47,237 nt of DNA, taken from a virus. Below, piece after piece: positions 33,294 through 40,925 of the stretch. The stretch lies in the IMG/VR virus record IMGVR_UViG_3300009154_000086, positions 1 through 47,237 of that record; one strand, 5' to 3'. Position 1 is the first letter of the stretch; the number at the start of each line of letters is the position of its first letter. The position numbers were made by a program, and so were the translations under genes. Below the pieces are notes generated by a model. The model saw nothing but the letters and a program-made list of their open reading frames with translations. It was not told where the DNA came from and searched no databases.

Positions 33294-35015
33294 TTACATT
33301 AAGCGCTTCCAACCGCTTTCTTCCATATCCATAATATCAGTTTTTTCAGAAGCTGCACCTATATCAAATATCATAGGCATGGGTACAGCTTCATCTGGAT
33401 TTCTTTCATTACTATACATGGACGTAGGGTTTATAAAGTATTTAATGCCGTAGTCCATAGACTTGATGACTAGCGGTCGTTTATTGTCGTCAAGCTCTAC
33501 TATTTCATAATACTTTTCAGTGATTTCGTTTTCTAAAATCATGAGCGTCCAAATGAGACTCATAACTCTATCATCATGACTATCGTGTCCAGGTTTTGCA
33601 GCCCATGTACCGTTAGGGTAACGTACAAAATTCTTTATCTCTAATAATGTCCTTACATCTTTAATTCTAACAACGTTAAGCTCATTAAACCAATATCTCA
33701 TATTAGTTACACCCTTATACTTGGTGTTTGTATGTGCTACAACACCTGGTTTATTAAAGACTTTATCACCAGCTTTGGAGCCATAATTAATAATATTTTC
33801 ATACCTAAGATTATTTTTTAATTGGTCAACAACTTGCGCACCGCAATTGTTTCTTTCCACTAAAGCAGGAGGATTACCCCAGTGTTGCAGGATTTCATGT
33901 AATTTTGTAGTAAAATTGTATGGGCTAATGTTGTTATTATGATAAATTGCTACTTGTTCTATATTACGTAAATCAGTAATATCCAGAACTTGTACAACTG
34001 AAGCTGCTTCACCAACACCTTCAGCAACGTCAACGCCAACAACATATAAACGTTCTTTATCCGGTTCTTTCCACAGAAGATAATGCCCTTCATCAAAAAC
34101 AAAAGTAGGCGGTGTACATTCGGCTTTTAGTTTCTCAAAAAAAGCTTCATCAATAGCGCTTTCACCAGACTGTAAAAATGTGTTACCAAACTCTTGATCA
34201 AATTTTTCTCTACTACCCATTTCCCGGATTGTCTTGTTTTTCCACTTTTCATCTCTACCTGGAACCTCCCACCAGTCAACACGTTCTGCCTTCCATCCAT
34301 TATGCTTCTCTGAATCCTGCTCCATGGCCCCTTCGTATAAATCATGAAAAAGGTTTCCGGTTCCGTTTGGTGTACTAGCTACAAAGATTTTTGATTTCTT
34401 GGATGATGATATGATTGGATAAACAGATGCCCAGAATTCTTCAACTAAATGGTTATCAATAAATGCAAGCTCGTCAAGGAGGACAACGTTTACAGAGTCA
34501 CCTCTACCGGCGTCACTACTCGTTGTACTAATACCGATGCTTGATCCATTAGCTAACGACATCGATGTTTTGCCGTACTCAACAACACCAGGCTTTAGAT
34601 AATTCGGTAATTTTTCATAAGCCATTCTAACACGCTTAAAAATATTAATAGCGGTTGATTCTTTGTTAGCAACAATGAGAACGCGTTGATCGGGTTGAAA
34701 ACATACTAGCCAGAGAGCGTATATAGTAAAGAGAGTTGTTTTTCCGCTCTGACGTGAGGATAACATGACGACGAAGCGATTATCACGGAGCGACCGAAGG
34801 ATGCGTTTTTGATAGAGATGGAGTTGTATTTTTATCTTACCCTCATCAAGGTTTGTAATATAAAAAAAGTTTTCAGCAAAGTAAAGAATATTCTTTTTAC
34901 ATTTTTCTATATCTTTTATCCACTCTGGATTTGAGCTATAGTCGAATAAAGCGTCAGGTGTAGGTAATTGCTCATTACCTAGATAAAACTGCTGTTTCTC
35001 TTTTTTAGTAGCCAT
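33294..35015 (-). CDS. 17: Terminase large subunit, gp17
   Basis: 573 aa (T4 gp17 is 610). ATPase: Walker A SSRQSGKTT (86-94), as in T4 SRQLGKTT, and Walker B VNVVLLDELAF with Asp181/Glu182; motif III VASTPNGTGN (212-221). Nuclease of RNase H-fold type: GVDVAEG with Asp329, VERNN with Glu387, and HDDRVMS with Asp481/482. The motor pumps DNA into the prohead and cuts concatemers. It heads the minus-strand tail operon and is divergent from the acidic-protein gene with only 23 nt between them. Confidence 0.96.
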   Translation of the reverse strand: MATKKEKQQFYLGNEQLPTPDALFDYSSNPEWIKDIEKCKKNILYFAENFFYITNLDEGKIKIQLHLYQKRILRSLRDNRFVVMLSSRQSGKTTLFTIYALWLVCFQPDQRVLIVANKESTAINIFKRVRMAYEKLPNYLKPGVVEYGKTSMSLANGSSIGISTTSSDAGRGDSVNVVLLDELAFIDNHLVEEFWASVYPIISSSKKSKIFVASTPNGTGNLFHDLYEGAMEQDSEKHNGWKAERVDWWEVPGRDEKWKNKTIREMGSREKFDQEFGNTFLQSGESAIDEAFFEKLKAECTPPTFVFDEGHYLLWKEPDKERLYVVGVDVAEGVGEAASVVQVLDITDLRNIEQVAIYHNNNISPYNFTTKLHEILQHWGNPPALVERNNCGAQVVDQLKNNLRYENIINYGSKAGDKVFNKPGVVAHTNTKYKGVTNMRYWFNELNVVRIKDVRTLLEIKNFVRYPNGTWAAKPGHDSHDDRVMSLIWTLMILENEITEKYYEIVELDDNKRPLVIKSMDYGIKYFINPTSMYSNERNPDEAVPMPMIFDIGAASEKTDIMDMEESGWKRLM

Positions 35016-35019
35016 TTAG

Positions 35020-35027
35020 TATAAATA
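35020..35027 (+). promoter_or_regulatory. Perfect T4-type late promoter box TATAAATA, acidic protein gene
   Basis: TATAAATA ends 11 nt before the ATG at 35039, inside the 23-nt gap to the divergent terminase gene. Confidence 0.6.
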
Positions 35028-35038
35028 ATTAAGCACTT

Positions 35039-35896
35039 ATGAATAAATCACGCAATCTCGTTGAAATGGGTGAATTCTATGCATCATCTGTACTTACAGA
35101 ATCAGCAAAGAAAGCCAAGTCAAATAAGTTTCCTAGTAAGGATACATTTCCTACAGCAGCTAAGAAAGTTGAAACCGATACAGTTAAGACCGGTAAAGCC
35201 TTTAATGATGCCGGTCCAGAGAAGAATAATAAAACCGCTCTCAAGAAGCCTCTCGAGCCTAGCAAGAAAGATTCACATTATGAGGTCAATAAATTTTCTT
35301 CTCAAACTTACGAGAAAATGGAAGTGCAAAATATAAATAATTTTATGAACAAATCTATTTTTGATCGCCTATTCGAGGACGTAATGTCCGATAACATCAA
35401 CTCACCTTCAGATCTCGAGCACGCTGATGCCGAGGCTCTTGAACTTCCCGGCTCAGAGGCAGCTGGTGAAGAGGGTGAAGTAACAATCACACTCGATCGT
35501 GAGCTCGCTAAGAAGCTCCACGATGTTCTTATGTCCGTCCTCGGTGATGAGGAAGCTCATGACACAGAAGAGGAAGGTGCACCTGAAGAGGGTGAAGTTT
35601 CCGATGAGGCTGCTGAAGAGGAGGATGACGAGGATGAGAGTGAAGTCGCTGCTGAAGCAACAGAGCTCAAGGAAGTTCCTTCAAGCGCCGGTGCATCGCT
35701 TCAGAGCAAGAACAACAAGGTCGGTGATGAGACATCAAAATTAGTATCAAAGGGTCACGGTGAAGGCGGTAAGCTTACATCAGAGCCTGAGCTCAAGCCT
35801 GTTTCAGATTCAAAGGGTAAGTCTCTCGAAGGTAAGAATAACAAGGTTGCTTCAAAGACGTCCAAGGTTGGTTCATATCTCGCCGGTCTTAAGTAA
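35039..35896 (+). CDS. Acidic, low-complexity late protein; candidate prohead core or internal head protein
   Basis: 285 aa. A basic first third (many Lys, residues 24-85) is followed by a helix (NINNFMNKSIFDRLFEDVMSDN), a short folded part (VTITLDRELAKKLHDVLMSVLG), then a very acidic stretch (about 175-210, E/D runs) and a C-terminal Lys/Ser region with two copies of a 20-residue repeat (SLxxKNNKVxxxTSKxxS at about 223 and 263). The N-terminus contains VLTE/SAKK, which fits an L-x-E prohead-protease site. C/G-ending codons dominate from about 35400, suggesting high expression. Its promoter is late-type and a strong terminator follows. Scaffold, core or ejected protein are all possible; not recognised by homology. 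Confidence 0.6.
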   Translation: MNKSRNLVEMGEFYASSVLTESAKKAKSNKFPSKDTFPTAAKKVETDTVKTGKAFNDAGPEKNNKTALKKPLEPSKKDSHYEVNKFSSQTYEKMEVQNINNFMNKSIFDRLFEDVMSDNINSPSDLEHADAEALELPGSEAAGEEGEVTITLDRELAKKLHDVLMSVLGDEEAHDTEEEGAPEEGEVSDEAAEEEDDEDESEVAAEATELKEVPSSAGASLQSKNNKVGDETSKLVSKGHGEGGKLTSEPELKPVSDSKGKSLEGKNNKVASKTSKVGSYLAGLK

Positions 35897-35924
35897 AACA
35901 TTAAACAAAAATAGATTATAAATT

Positions 35925-35954
35925 AAGGGCCTTAGCAATAAGGCCCTTTTTTTT
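35925..35954 (+). terminator. Rho-independent terminator with GCAA tetraloop
   Basis: A perfect 10-bp stem AAGGGCCTTA / TAAGGCCCTT (35925-35934 and 35939-35948) closes a GCAA tetraloop. The T tract, which includes the last two stem bases, runs 35947-35954. It ends the transcript of the acidic protein gene and is the only strong terminator seen in the window. Confidence 0.9.
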
Positions 35955-35955
35955 G

Positions 35956-35963
35956 TATAAATA
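35956..35963 (+). promoter_or_regulatory. Perfect T4-type late promoter box TATAAATA directly after the terminator
   Basis: TATAAATA begins 2 nt after the terminator T tract and ends exactly 5 nt before the GTG at 35969. Confidence 0.6.
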
Positions 35964-35968
35964 TATCT

Positions 35969-36355
35969 GTGAAGAGCTTTAAAGTATTTTTTGAACGCAA
36001 TAGCTTCAATCCTAATATTAATAATAAAGGAGAAGCAGTTAAATCAAGACATTTAAATCTAATCAGTATACCTGATCATAGTCCAGCAAAACGCCAAGTT
36101 AAAAATATGGCAAAGTTTGTTCCAGACAGTCACCGTACAGTGCATTCAAATAATGCAGTAAAGACTTTACTTGATAATTCAAGCACACCTAAAGGACCTA
36201 TTAAGATTACAGATGCTGATATAAAGCAAATTGAAGTAGAGTTTTCACCTGTTAAATACGATCCTAACAAACCAAAAAAGCTCGGTAATACTGGTATAAT
36301 TCTTCGATACGATAGAGGATTGAATAGCCCGGTACTCGAGAAACCTAGACAATAA
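35969..36355 (+). CDS. Small late protein with capsid-targeting-like N-terminus (128 aa)
   Basis: 128 aa from a GTG placed 5 nt after TATAAATA. The first residues MKSFKVFFE closely resemble the T4 capsid-targeting sequence MKTYQEFIAE. The rest is basic and Pro/Asn/Lys-rich with little predicted structure, typical of internal or DNA-associated head proteins. It ends TAATG, overlapping the gp14-like start by one base, so the two are coupled. No family is recognised; the internal-protein idea rests on the N-terminal peptide and late promoter. Confidence 0.6.
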   Translation: MKSFKVFFERNSFNPNINNKGEAVKSRHLNLISIPDHSPAKRQVKNMAKFVPDSHRTVHSNNAVKTLLDNSSTPKGPIKITDADIKQIEVEFSPVKYDPNKPKKLGNTGIILRYDRGLNSPVLEKPRQ

Positions 36356-37095
36356 TGAGTATTGAAACAAAAGAATATTATACAGGTGGACCAGCGCCAC
36401 AAATTTATCCTCAAGCATTAAACTTTGAGGATAATACGTGTTTTAGATACACCGATAAAACAAATAATGCATCTGAACGTGCTATCTATGCAAATTATTG
36501 GCGCGAGCAAATTAATCTTTACGGGCAACAAGTTCTCTATTACGTTAATACTCTCAATACGCTATCAGCTGATATGCTATACGGCGAGCAACCGACTCAA
36601 CAATTCGCACCACCTCTACCATTAATAATGGCGATCAATCTGAATGAGAATGCACTTATGTTGAGTAAATACGGCTTATTGTCAGAGGACGAAGTTACGG
36701 CGTTTGTACCGTATGTAAGCTTTTATGCAAGGTTTGGACAGGGCTCTGAGCCGAAATCAGGGGATGTATTTCAGATGTCTGAATATGGTAGCGACAGACC
36801 TAACGGACGAGATGGTCGGTTTTATGAAATTACTGAACGTCTCGATCAGGATATAGCGCAAATTAATCCTCTTGCCGGTCACTACGTCTGGTTAGTAAAG
36901 GCTAAAAGATTTGAATGGTCGTTCGAACCCGGTCTTTCAGGGTCTGCTGTTAATAATCAAATTTTTGATGATACAAAAAACGCTACCGTATCAGGAGCTT
37001 ACAAACCATATAGCTATTCAGCTGATATTGCTTCTAAACAAATATTTGACTATTCACTCACACCGGGATATGATAGTGTATACGGTGGTTATTAG
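36355..37095 (+). CDS. 14: Neck / head-completion protein, gp14-like
   Basis: 246 aa (T4 gp14 is 256). By-eye alignment with T4 gp14 is good: YGQQVLYYVNTLNTLSADMLYGEQPTQQF (T4 [27 protein letters not shown]), DEVTAFVPYVSFYARFGQGSEPKSGDVFQM (T4 [29 protein letters not shown]), and RFYEITERLDQD...NPLAGHYVWLVKAKRFEWSFE. Gp14 with gp13 closes the filled head and forms the site for tail joining. Gp13 is not seen next to it. Convergent with, and overlapping by 4 nt, the next minus-strand gene. Confidence 0.82.
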   Translation: MSIETKEYYTGGPAPQIYPQALNFEDNTCFRYTDKTNNASERAIYANYWREQINLYGQQVLYYVNTLNTLSADMLYGEQPTQQFAPPLPLIMAINLNENALMLSKYGLLSEDEVTAFVPYVSFYARFGQGSEPKSGDVFQMSEYGSDRPNGRDGRFYEITERLDQDIAQINPLAGHYVWLVKAKRFEWSFEPGLSGSAVNNQIFDDTKNATVSGAYKPYSYSADIASKQIFDYSLTPGYDSVYGGY

Positions 37096-37364
37096 AGGTC
37101 GTTGTTATCTAAATTGTTTGTGTAATCAGGTATGTTTTCGTTTCGAAGCTTAGCAATAAAGCTATCTGCAAGTCTAGCAGTTTCAAACAACAACACAGCG
37201 CTCGCACCATCAGTGCCAACAAACGTATAAGCTAAATTATTATCTTGTTTTGCTATAGTACTAAGTGTGTATATTGTATTAGTTGTAAAAGCATTTTCAC
37301 GAGATCTGAACCCTCTGCTAGGATCAGGCTTTACGCAGAGACTGGTGCCGGCGATATAGTGCAT
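37092..37364 (-). CDS. Hypothetical protein (90 aa)
   Basis: 90 aa, start ATG at 37362-37364, the only Met in the frame. The middle (FTTNTIYTLSTIAKQDNNLAYTFVG) looks beta-rich, followed by a helix (AVLLFETARLADSFIAKLRN) and an acidic tail. Its 5' end overlaps the upstream gene by 34 nt. Not recognised. Confidence 0.45.
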   Translation of the reverse strand: MHYIAGTSLCVKPDPSRGFRSRENAFTTNTIYTLSTIAKQDNNLAYTFVGTDGASAVLLFETARLADSFIAKLRNENIPDYTNNLDNNDL

Positions 37365-37642
37365 GGGAGTTTAATTTTAGTAAGATCAGGTGTTCTCTCA
37401 ATTTCTTCAAGATCTGATTTCATCGATAAAAAGCGCTCTTCTATATATTTTTGAAAAGCAAGAGGCTTAATCCAATCAATATCATTATCTATTGAACGGC
37501 GCTTGAGTTGCTCGACGCGCTTTCCGACAAGCTCAATACCTTCCATCAAGCACAACCAACGTGTATACTCATCGTAAGTCATATTGTATGTGCTAGCCTC
37601 TATCTCTACTTTCGTTGTGTTTTTTAATTGTGTCGATGACAT
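37331..37642 (-). CDS. Hypothetical protein (103 aa)
   Basis: 103 aa from the first ATG. A second Met at residue 21 (NMTYDEYTRWLCLMEG) would start at 37582 and remove the 50-nt overlap with the upstream gene, so the start is uncertain. Mostly helical and charged (IELVGKRVEQLKRR, EERFLSMKSDLEEIERTP). Not recognised. Confidence 0.45.
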   Translation of the reverse strand: MSSTQLKNTTKVEIEASTYNMTYDEYTRWLCLMEGIELVGKRVEQLKRRSIDNDIDWIKPLAFQKYIEERFLSMKSDLEEIERTPDLTKIKLPCTISPAPVSA

Positions 37643-38057
37643 ATCCGAGTATTATGTATGATATCTGCAGAACGTCAATAATATTCTCATCTTGATTTAA
37701 AGTAGTTGCAAGCTCGTGTATAGCTTCAATATTTGTAATTACACCGTTAATAGTATTTTTATATGTTTTAGTAACTGTAAGTTTAGCATCATCTGTAATA
37801 GTTGAATTCTGTAAAGCCTTATCAATTGCAGAGCTATAAATTGTGAGAAGGTTTTTTATAAAATTTTTATCTAAGTTAATATTTTGTTTATATGCAACAA
37901 GCCCTTCCTCAAAGTATTTGTAATTGATCAAATCTGTTCTTTGCTTAATAATATTAATAATATCATTGACTGATCTCTGTTGCTCATTAACCTTAGTAAT
38001 AAAATTATCAGCAACACTCTCTGATGTTAATTTTGCAATACTATCTGGTATTTCCAT
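37593..38057 (-). CDS. Hypothetical helical protein (154 aa)
   Basis: 154 aa, all helical with heptad-like runs (SVADNFITKVNEQQRSVNDI; TNIEAIHELATTLNQDENII) and a hydrophobic segment near 128-143 (IDVLQISYIILGYVID) too short and polar to call a membrane helix. No motif. It lies in a minus-strand run of four small genes downstream of the zinc-ribbon membrane protein. Not recognised. Confidence 0.5.
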   Translation of the reverse strand: MEIPDSIAKLTSESVADNFITKVNEQQRSVNDIINIIKQRTDLINYKYFEEGLVAYKQNINLDKNFIKNLLTIYSSAIDKALQNSTITDDAKLTVTKTYKNTINGVITNIEAIHELATTLNQDENIIDVLQISYIILGYVIDTIKKHNESRDRG

Positions 38058-38069
38058 AATTTGTTAGTC

Positions 38070-38477
38070 TTATGTTGTGGGTATATTCGGTACCTGAGGC
38101 ATAATTAGCGGCTCAGTTACAAGAGCAGTTTCAGCTGTAATATAGACGCTTATATTTTTTTGACAGTGGTTGCATCTATAATTATTGTTTGTATTAAGTG
38201 TAATGGGTATAAACTCTGTCTTCTTTAAAGTACATGGACATGTTACTTCCATGCCTTGCAAACTAAATTCTCTCAGTCTTTCATTTTCAAGTTTTTTATT
38301 TTTTAACGCAACCCATGCATCGAGTATAATAATAAAAGCATAGTATAGACCAAATTGTAATAAAATACCAAGAGGTACACTATATAGTAAGCTTATAGTA
38401 AAATGCTTTAAACAAAGCCCAAAAAGAATAGCAACAGCCAAAAGTGCTGTTAGCTGAATAACGAGTCGACTAATCAT
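38070..38477 (-). CDS. Inner-membrane protein with zinc-ribbon-like cytoplasmic part
   Basis: 135 aa. Two hydrophobic helices (residues 5-24, LVIQLTALLAVAILFGLCL, and 31-55, LYSVPLGILLQFGLYYAFIII) are followed by a charged linker and a small four-Cys module: CPC near 80 and CNHC near 102. These could bind one zinc. Similar small membrane proteins occur in T4-type phages but no function is known to me. Topology and Cys pattern are seen; zinc binding is inferred. Confidence 0.55.
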   Translation of the reverse strand: MISRLVIQLTALLAVAILFGLCLKHFTISLLYSVPLGILLQFGLYYAFIIILDAWVALKNKKLENERLREFSLQGMEVTCPCTLKKTEFIPITLNTNNNYRCNHCQKNISVYITAETALVTEPLIMPQVPNIPTT

Positions 38478-38507
38478 TATATTAATATAATGGATTAATA
38501 TATTAAA

Positions 38508-38912
38508 TCAAGCTTGATTGCTTTTATCCTCTTTAGCACCAACACCTACTTCAACAAAGACTTGATTAAGTTCGTGTTGAGCTTTCTTAAGAGCTAATAA
38601 AATATTCTCTATTTCCTTTTTTGCTTTAGGGTCTTTTTCAACATTAGGGTGTTTAAGAGCGCTTTTAAAAGCTAAAATAGAATTGGACATATTTGTAGTA
38701 AGATCACCAAGGGTTGATACAACATTAGGTAATGGAAACGGAAGAACATTGCCTGCTTTTGCTTGATTTGGGCTTTGTGTTACAAGATCGTGATTAGTAC
38801 TAAAAAGGTCTTTAAATTTTAGCCTTTGTGCGTTAAACTCGCGAGAAGCTAAACCCTGTACCCATTTATTATAACCCGAAACAGTATCTTCAAATAACAC
38901 ATTCTTTTTCAC
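38508..38912 (-). CDS. Hypothetical late protein (134 aa)
   Basis: 134 aa from a GTG placed 7 nt after ACTAAATA. The N-terminus MKKNVLFEDTVSGYNKW has an L-F-E/D that loosely fits a prohead-protease-type site. The body is helical and basic with a charged C-terminal helix (AKKEIENILLALKKAQHEL). It is divergent from the 137 aa gene with a shared 34-nt promoter region. Not recognised; a small virion protein is possible. Confidence 0.5.
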   Translation of the reverse strand: MKKNVLFEDTVSGYNKWVQGLASREFNAQRLKFKDLFSTNHDLVTQSPNQAKAGNVLPFPLPNVVSTLGDLTTNMSNSILAFKSALKHPNVEKDPKAKKEIENILLALKKAQHELNQVFVEVGVGAKEDKSNQA

Positions 38913-38919
38913 TTAGAAA

Positions 38920-38927
38920 TATTTAGT
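38920..38927 (-). promoter_or_regulatory. Late-promoter-like box ACTAAATA, 134 aa gene
   Basis: Minus-strand ACTAAATA ends 7 nt before the GTG at 38910-38912. It lies back to back with the plus-strand box at 38934. Confidence 0.4.
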
Positions 38928-38933
38928 CTCGAC

Positions 38934-38941
38934 AATAAATA
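38934..38941 (+). promoter_or_regulatory. Late-promoter-like box AATAAATA, 137 aa gene
   Basis: AATAAATA ends exactly 5 nt before the ATG at 38947. Confidence 0.45.
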
Positions 38942-38946
38942 CATAT

Positions 38947-39360
38947 ATGAGTTCCTTTAAGTCTAGATTTAATTATATTTTAGAAGCAGATGCAGCGCCA
39001 GCTCCTGAAGACGCACCAGCAGCTCCTGCAACAGATAAAGAGGCTATGGCTCAGCAACTTGATACAGCTAAGCCTTCAGATTTCGACGTCAAAGCAGCTG
39101 AAAGACAGCAGCGTGTGGATCATGTAAAAATTGATCAAATTAATATACTTAACGAGTGGATCAAACAAATTGATGCGTTTGTGTTGTTCTTAAATGATAC
39201 AAATAGCGAATCAATTCAAATTCAACTTCATTCAGCTCCTTGTGACACAATGTTTGAAAATATTGCAAGAAGTGAAAAAAAGCGTATTTCACGTCTTGCT
39301 GCGGATCTCGGTACTCTTGGTCAAAACCTTAAGGGCTATCTTGCTTCTGCTAACGACTGA
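38947..39360 (+). CDS. Late protein with prohead-protease-like N-terminal site (137 aa)
   Basis: 137 aa. The N-terminus MSSFKSRFNYILEADAAPAP carries I-L-E/A after residue 13, a very good match to the T4 gp21 cleavage pattern (I/L-x-E before A/G). An Ala/Pro/Asp-rich linker (14-35) follows, then a helical domain (residues 50-135, VKIDQINILNEWIKQIDAFVLFLN; RSEKKRISRLAADLGTLGQNLKGY). A lone plus-strand late gene in a minus-strand region. It overlaps the primase gene end by 11 nt. Candidate internal head or core protein; not recognised by homology. Confidence 0.55.
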   Translation: MSSFKSRFNYILEADAAPAPEDAPAAPATDKEAMAQQLDTAKPSDFDVKAAERQQRVDHVKIDQINILNEWIKQIDAFVLFLNDTNSESIQIQLHSAPCDTMFENIARSEKKRISRLAADLGTLGQNLKGYLASAND

Positions 39361-40384
39361 TATCATTCATCAAAAGCTTTGCCTTTAGCCCTGTATAAGA
39401 GTTAGAAACAATATACTGCGGCGACACTTCATTTAAACCCGCAGCAATACAGACATCATTAATGTCTTTAAATTGATTGCCTATCTTTTTAGGCCAGATA
39501 AAAACCGTCTCTCCTAGATCAATTAATTTAATTGTTTTTGATCGGCTTGCTTGATCGAGCCATTGACTGTCTGGTACCCAAATATGCTTGTGTAGTATAA
39601 AATTATTGATCTGCTGTTGCTGTAAAGCGGAAAAAGTGTTATTGCTTTTCTCCTGAATACCTGCAACTGCGGTGCCGTTTTTTATAAAAAACGCATCAAT
39701 AGGTCCTTCAAAAATAAAAATATACTCGAGGTCTAAATTAATTCTATCAGCGTTATAAAGGGATTTTTCTCCATTTATCTTACTTAGGTACTTCGGTTGA
39801 TCTTTGCTTAGGTTGTTATCAATAGTTCTTGATTGATAGAATAATATTTCTCCTTGCTCACTATAAAAAGGAATAATAAGACGATTCTTATGAACCTTGT
39901 CGGTGAGTGATAGCCAAAGAGTTTGTGGACGATTAACAGCTGTATTAAGTCTTCTACTTGTTATCAGATCCAAGGCCTTCTTAACAATAATATTGTTCTT
40001 ATGGTAATTAATTTGATTCTCATCAAACAAATTAATACAGTCAAGCGGTAGCTTGTGTATAGTTTTTGTAGTAGGAATCTCATCCTTATCTTTAGATATA
40101 TCGGTAGGTAAAATATCATATGTCTGAACTTCTTTTATAATTTCGCTATATGTTTGCCCCGCTACTTCTTGAATCCATTTAAGCGGTCTTCCATACCAGC
40201 CACAATTATGACAACAAATGACACCATCATCAACAACGTAATAACAGCGACGCTTCTTTAGCCATGATTTACCCTCACGGCAGACCGGGCAACCCGCTTC
40301 GTAAGTATTGGTTGCTTTTTTAAACTTTGGATAGCCTGCGTACTGATAAAATTTTTGTACAATATACTCTTGTGGTAATATCAC
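39350..40384 (-). CDS. 61: DNA primase, gp61-like
   Basis: 344 aa (T4 gp61 is 342), GTG start. N-terminal zinc-binding domain: CPVC (32-35) and CHNC (58-61), with Gly-Trp-Tyr-Gly next to it as in phage primases. TOPRIM catalytic core: YIFIFEGPIDAFFI with EGPIDA at 226-231, and later basic and acidic patches. It makes short RNA primers for the lagging strand with the gp41 helicase encoded further along the same strand. The order (primase far from helicase) differs from T4, where 61 and 41 are close. Confidence 0.88.
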   Translation of the reverse strand: MILPQEYIVQKFYQYAGYPKFKKATNTYEAGCPVCREGKSWLKKRRCYYVVDDGVICCHNCGWYGRPLKWIQEVAGQTYSEIIKEVQTYDILPTDISKDKDEIPTTKTIHKLPLDCINLFDENQINYHKNNIIVKKALDLITSRRLNTAVNRPQTLWLSLTDKVHKNRLIIPFYSEQGEILFYQSRTIDNNLSKDQPKYLSKINGEKSLYNADRINLDLEYIFIFEGPIDAFFIKNGTAVAGIQEKSNNTFSALQQQQINNFILHKHIWVPDSQWLDQASRSKTIKLIDLGETVFIWPKKIGNQFKDINDVCIAAGLNEVSPQYIVSNSYTGLKAKLLMNDISR

Positions 40385-40428
40385 ACATTAACTATAGAGT
40401 AAGAATAAGATAAAAACAAGTATAATTT

Positions 40429-40611
40429 TTACTCAGGCTTTTCGAGATCGGTAATTGATACAATTCCCTTGCGAATAAACGCTCCGGATGCCGGGTCGAT
40501 ATATTCCGCTTCAACAATTTCCTGCTGATTACGGATGTACGTGCGGAGCCTTGGCTTCACAGGTTCACCACTAATTGGTGATTGTATGATTTTAGGTTGA
40601 ATATAATCCAT
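40429..40611 (-). CDS. Small hypothetical protein (60 aa)
   Basis: 60 aa: MDYIQPKIIQSPISGEPVKPRLRTY at the start, then EAEYIDPASGAFIRKGIVS, which reads like a small beta-rich domain (P-I-S-G-x-P and D-P-x-S-G-x-x-I pattern) and is likely folded. A GATAAATA box occurs 15 nt upstream but inside the 3' end of the neighbouring gene. Not recognised. Confidence 0.5.
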   Translation of the reverse strand: MDYIQPKIIQSPISGEPVKPRLRTYIRNQQEIVEAEYIDPASGAFIRKGIVSITDLEKPE

Positions 40612-40625
40612 GTATGTACTTAGTC

Positions 40626-40925
40626 TTATTTATCGCTGATACTACGTTTATTCTTTTCATACTGAAGTTTGCAGGTATTGTAAACATATGTAGGTAGCTT
40701 TTCAACTGTTTCAACAATATTGTTTTTTAATCCTATATTAAACTTCTCCGTAGGTACCTGTCTTACCGTCATGTTCGGTAGTGTGAGAAAATTATAATTA
40801 GTATCTACTGTATCCATGTACACTAACAACTCACCTAAATAAGCACCTGTTGTAACTGCGTATATGAACCGTGCTTTAGGGTGTTGTGTGTTAAAAAAAG
40901 ACTTAACTTTATTCAGAGCCTTCAT
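40626..40925 (-). CDS. Hypothetical protein (99 aa)
   Basis: 99 aa, ATG 40923-40925. Starts with a basic helix (KALNKVKSFFNTQ), then KARFIYAVTTGAYLGELLVYMD, a beta region, and a charged C-terminal helix. It is close to its neighbours on both sides in the clamp-to-primase run. Not recognised. Confidence 0.5.
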   Translation of the reverse strand: MKALNKVKSFFNTQHPKARFIYAVTTGAYLGELLVYMDTVDTNYNFLTLPNMTVRQVPTEKFNIGLKNNIVETVEKLPTYVYNTCKLQYEKNKRSISDK

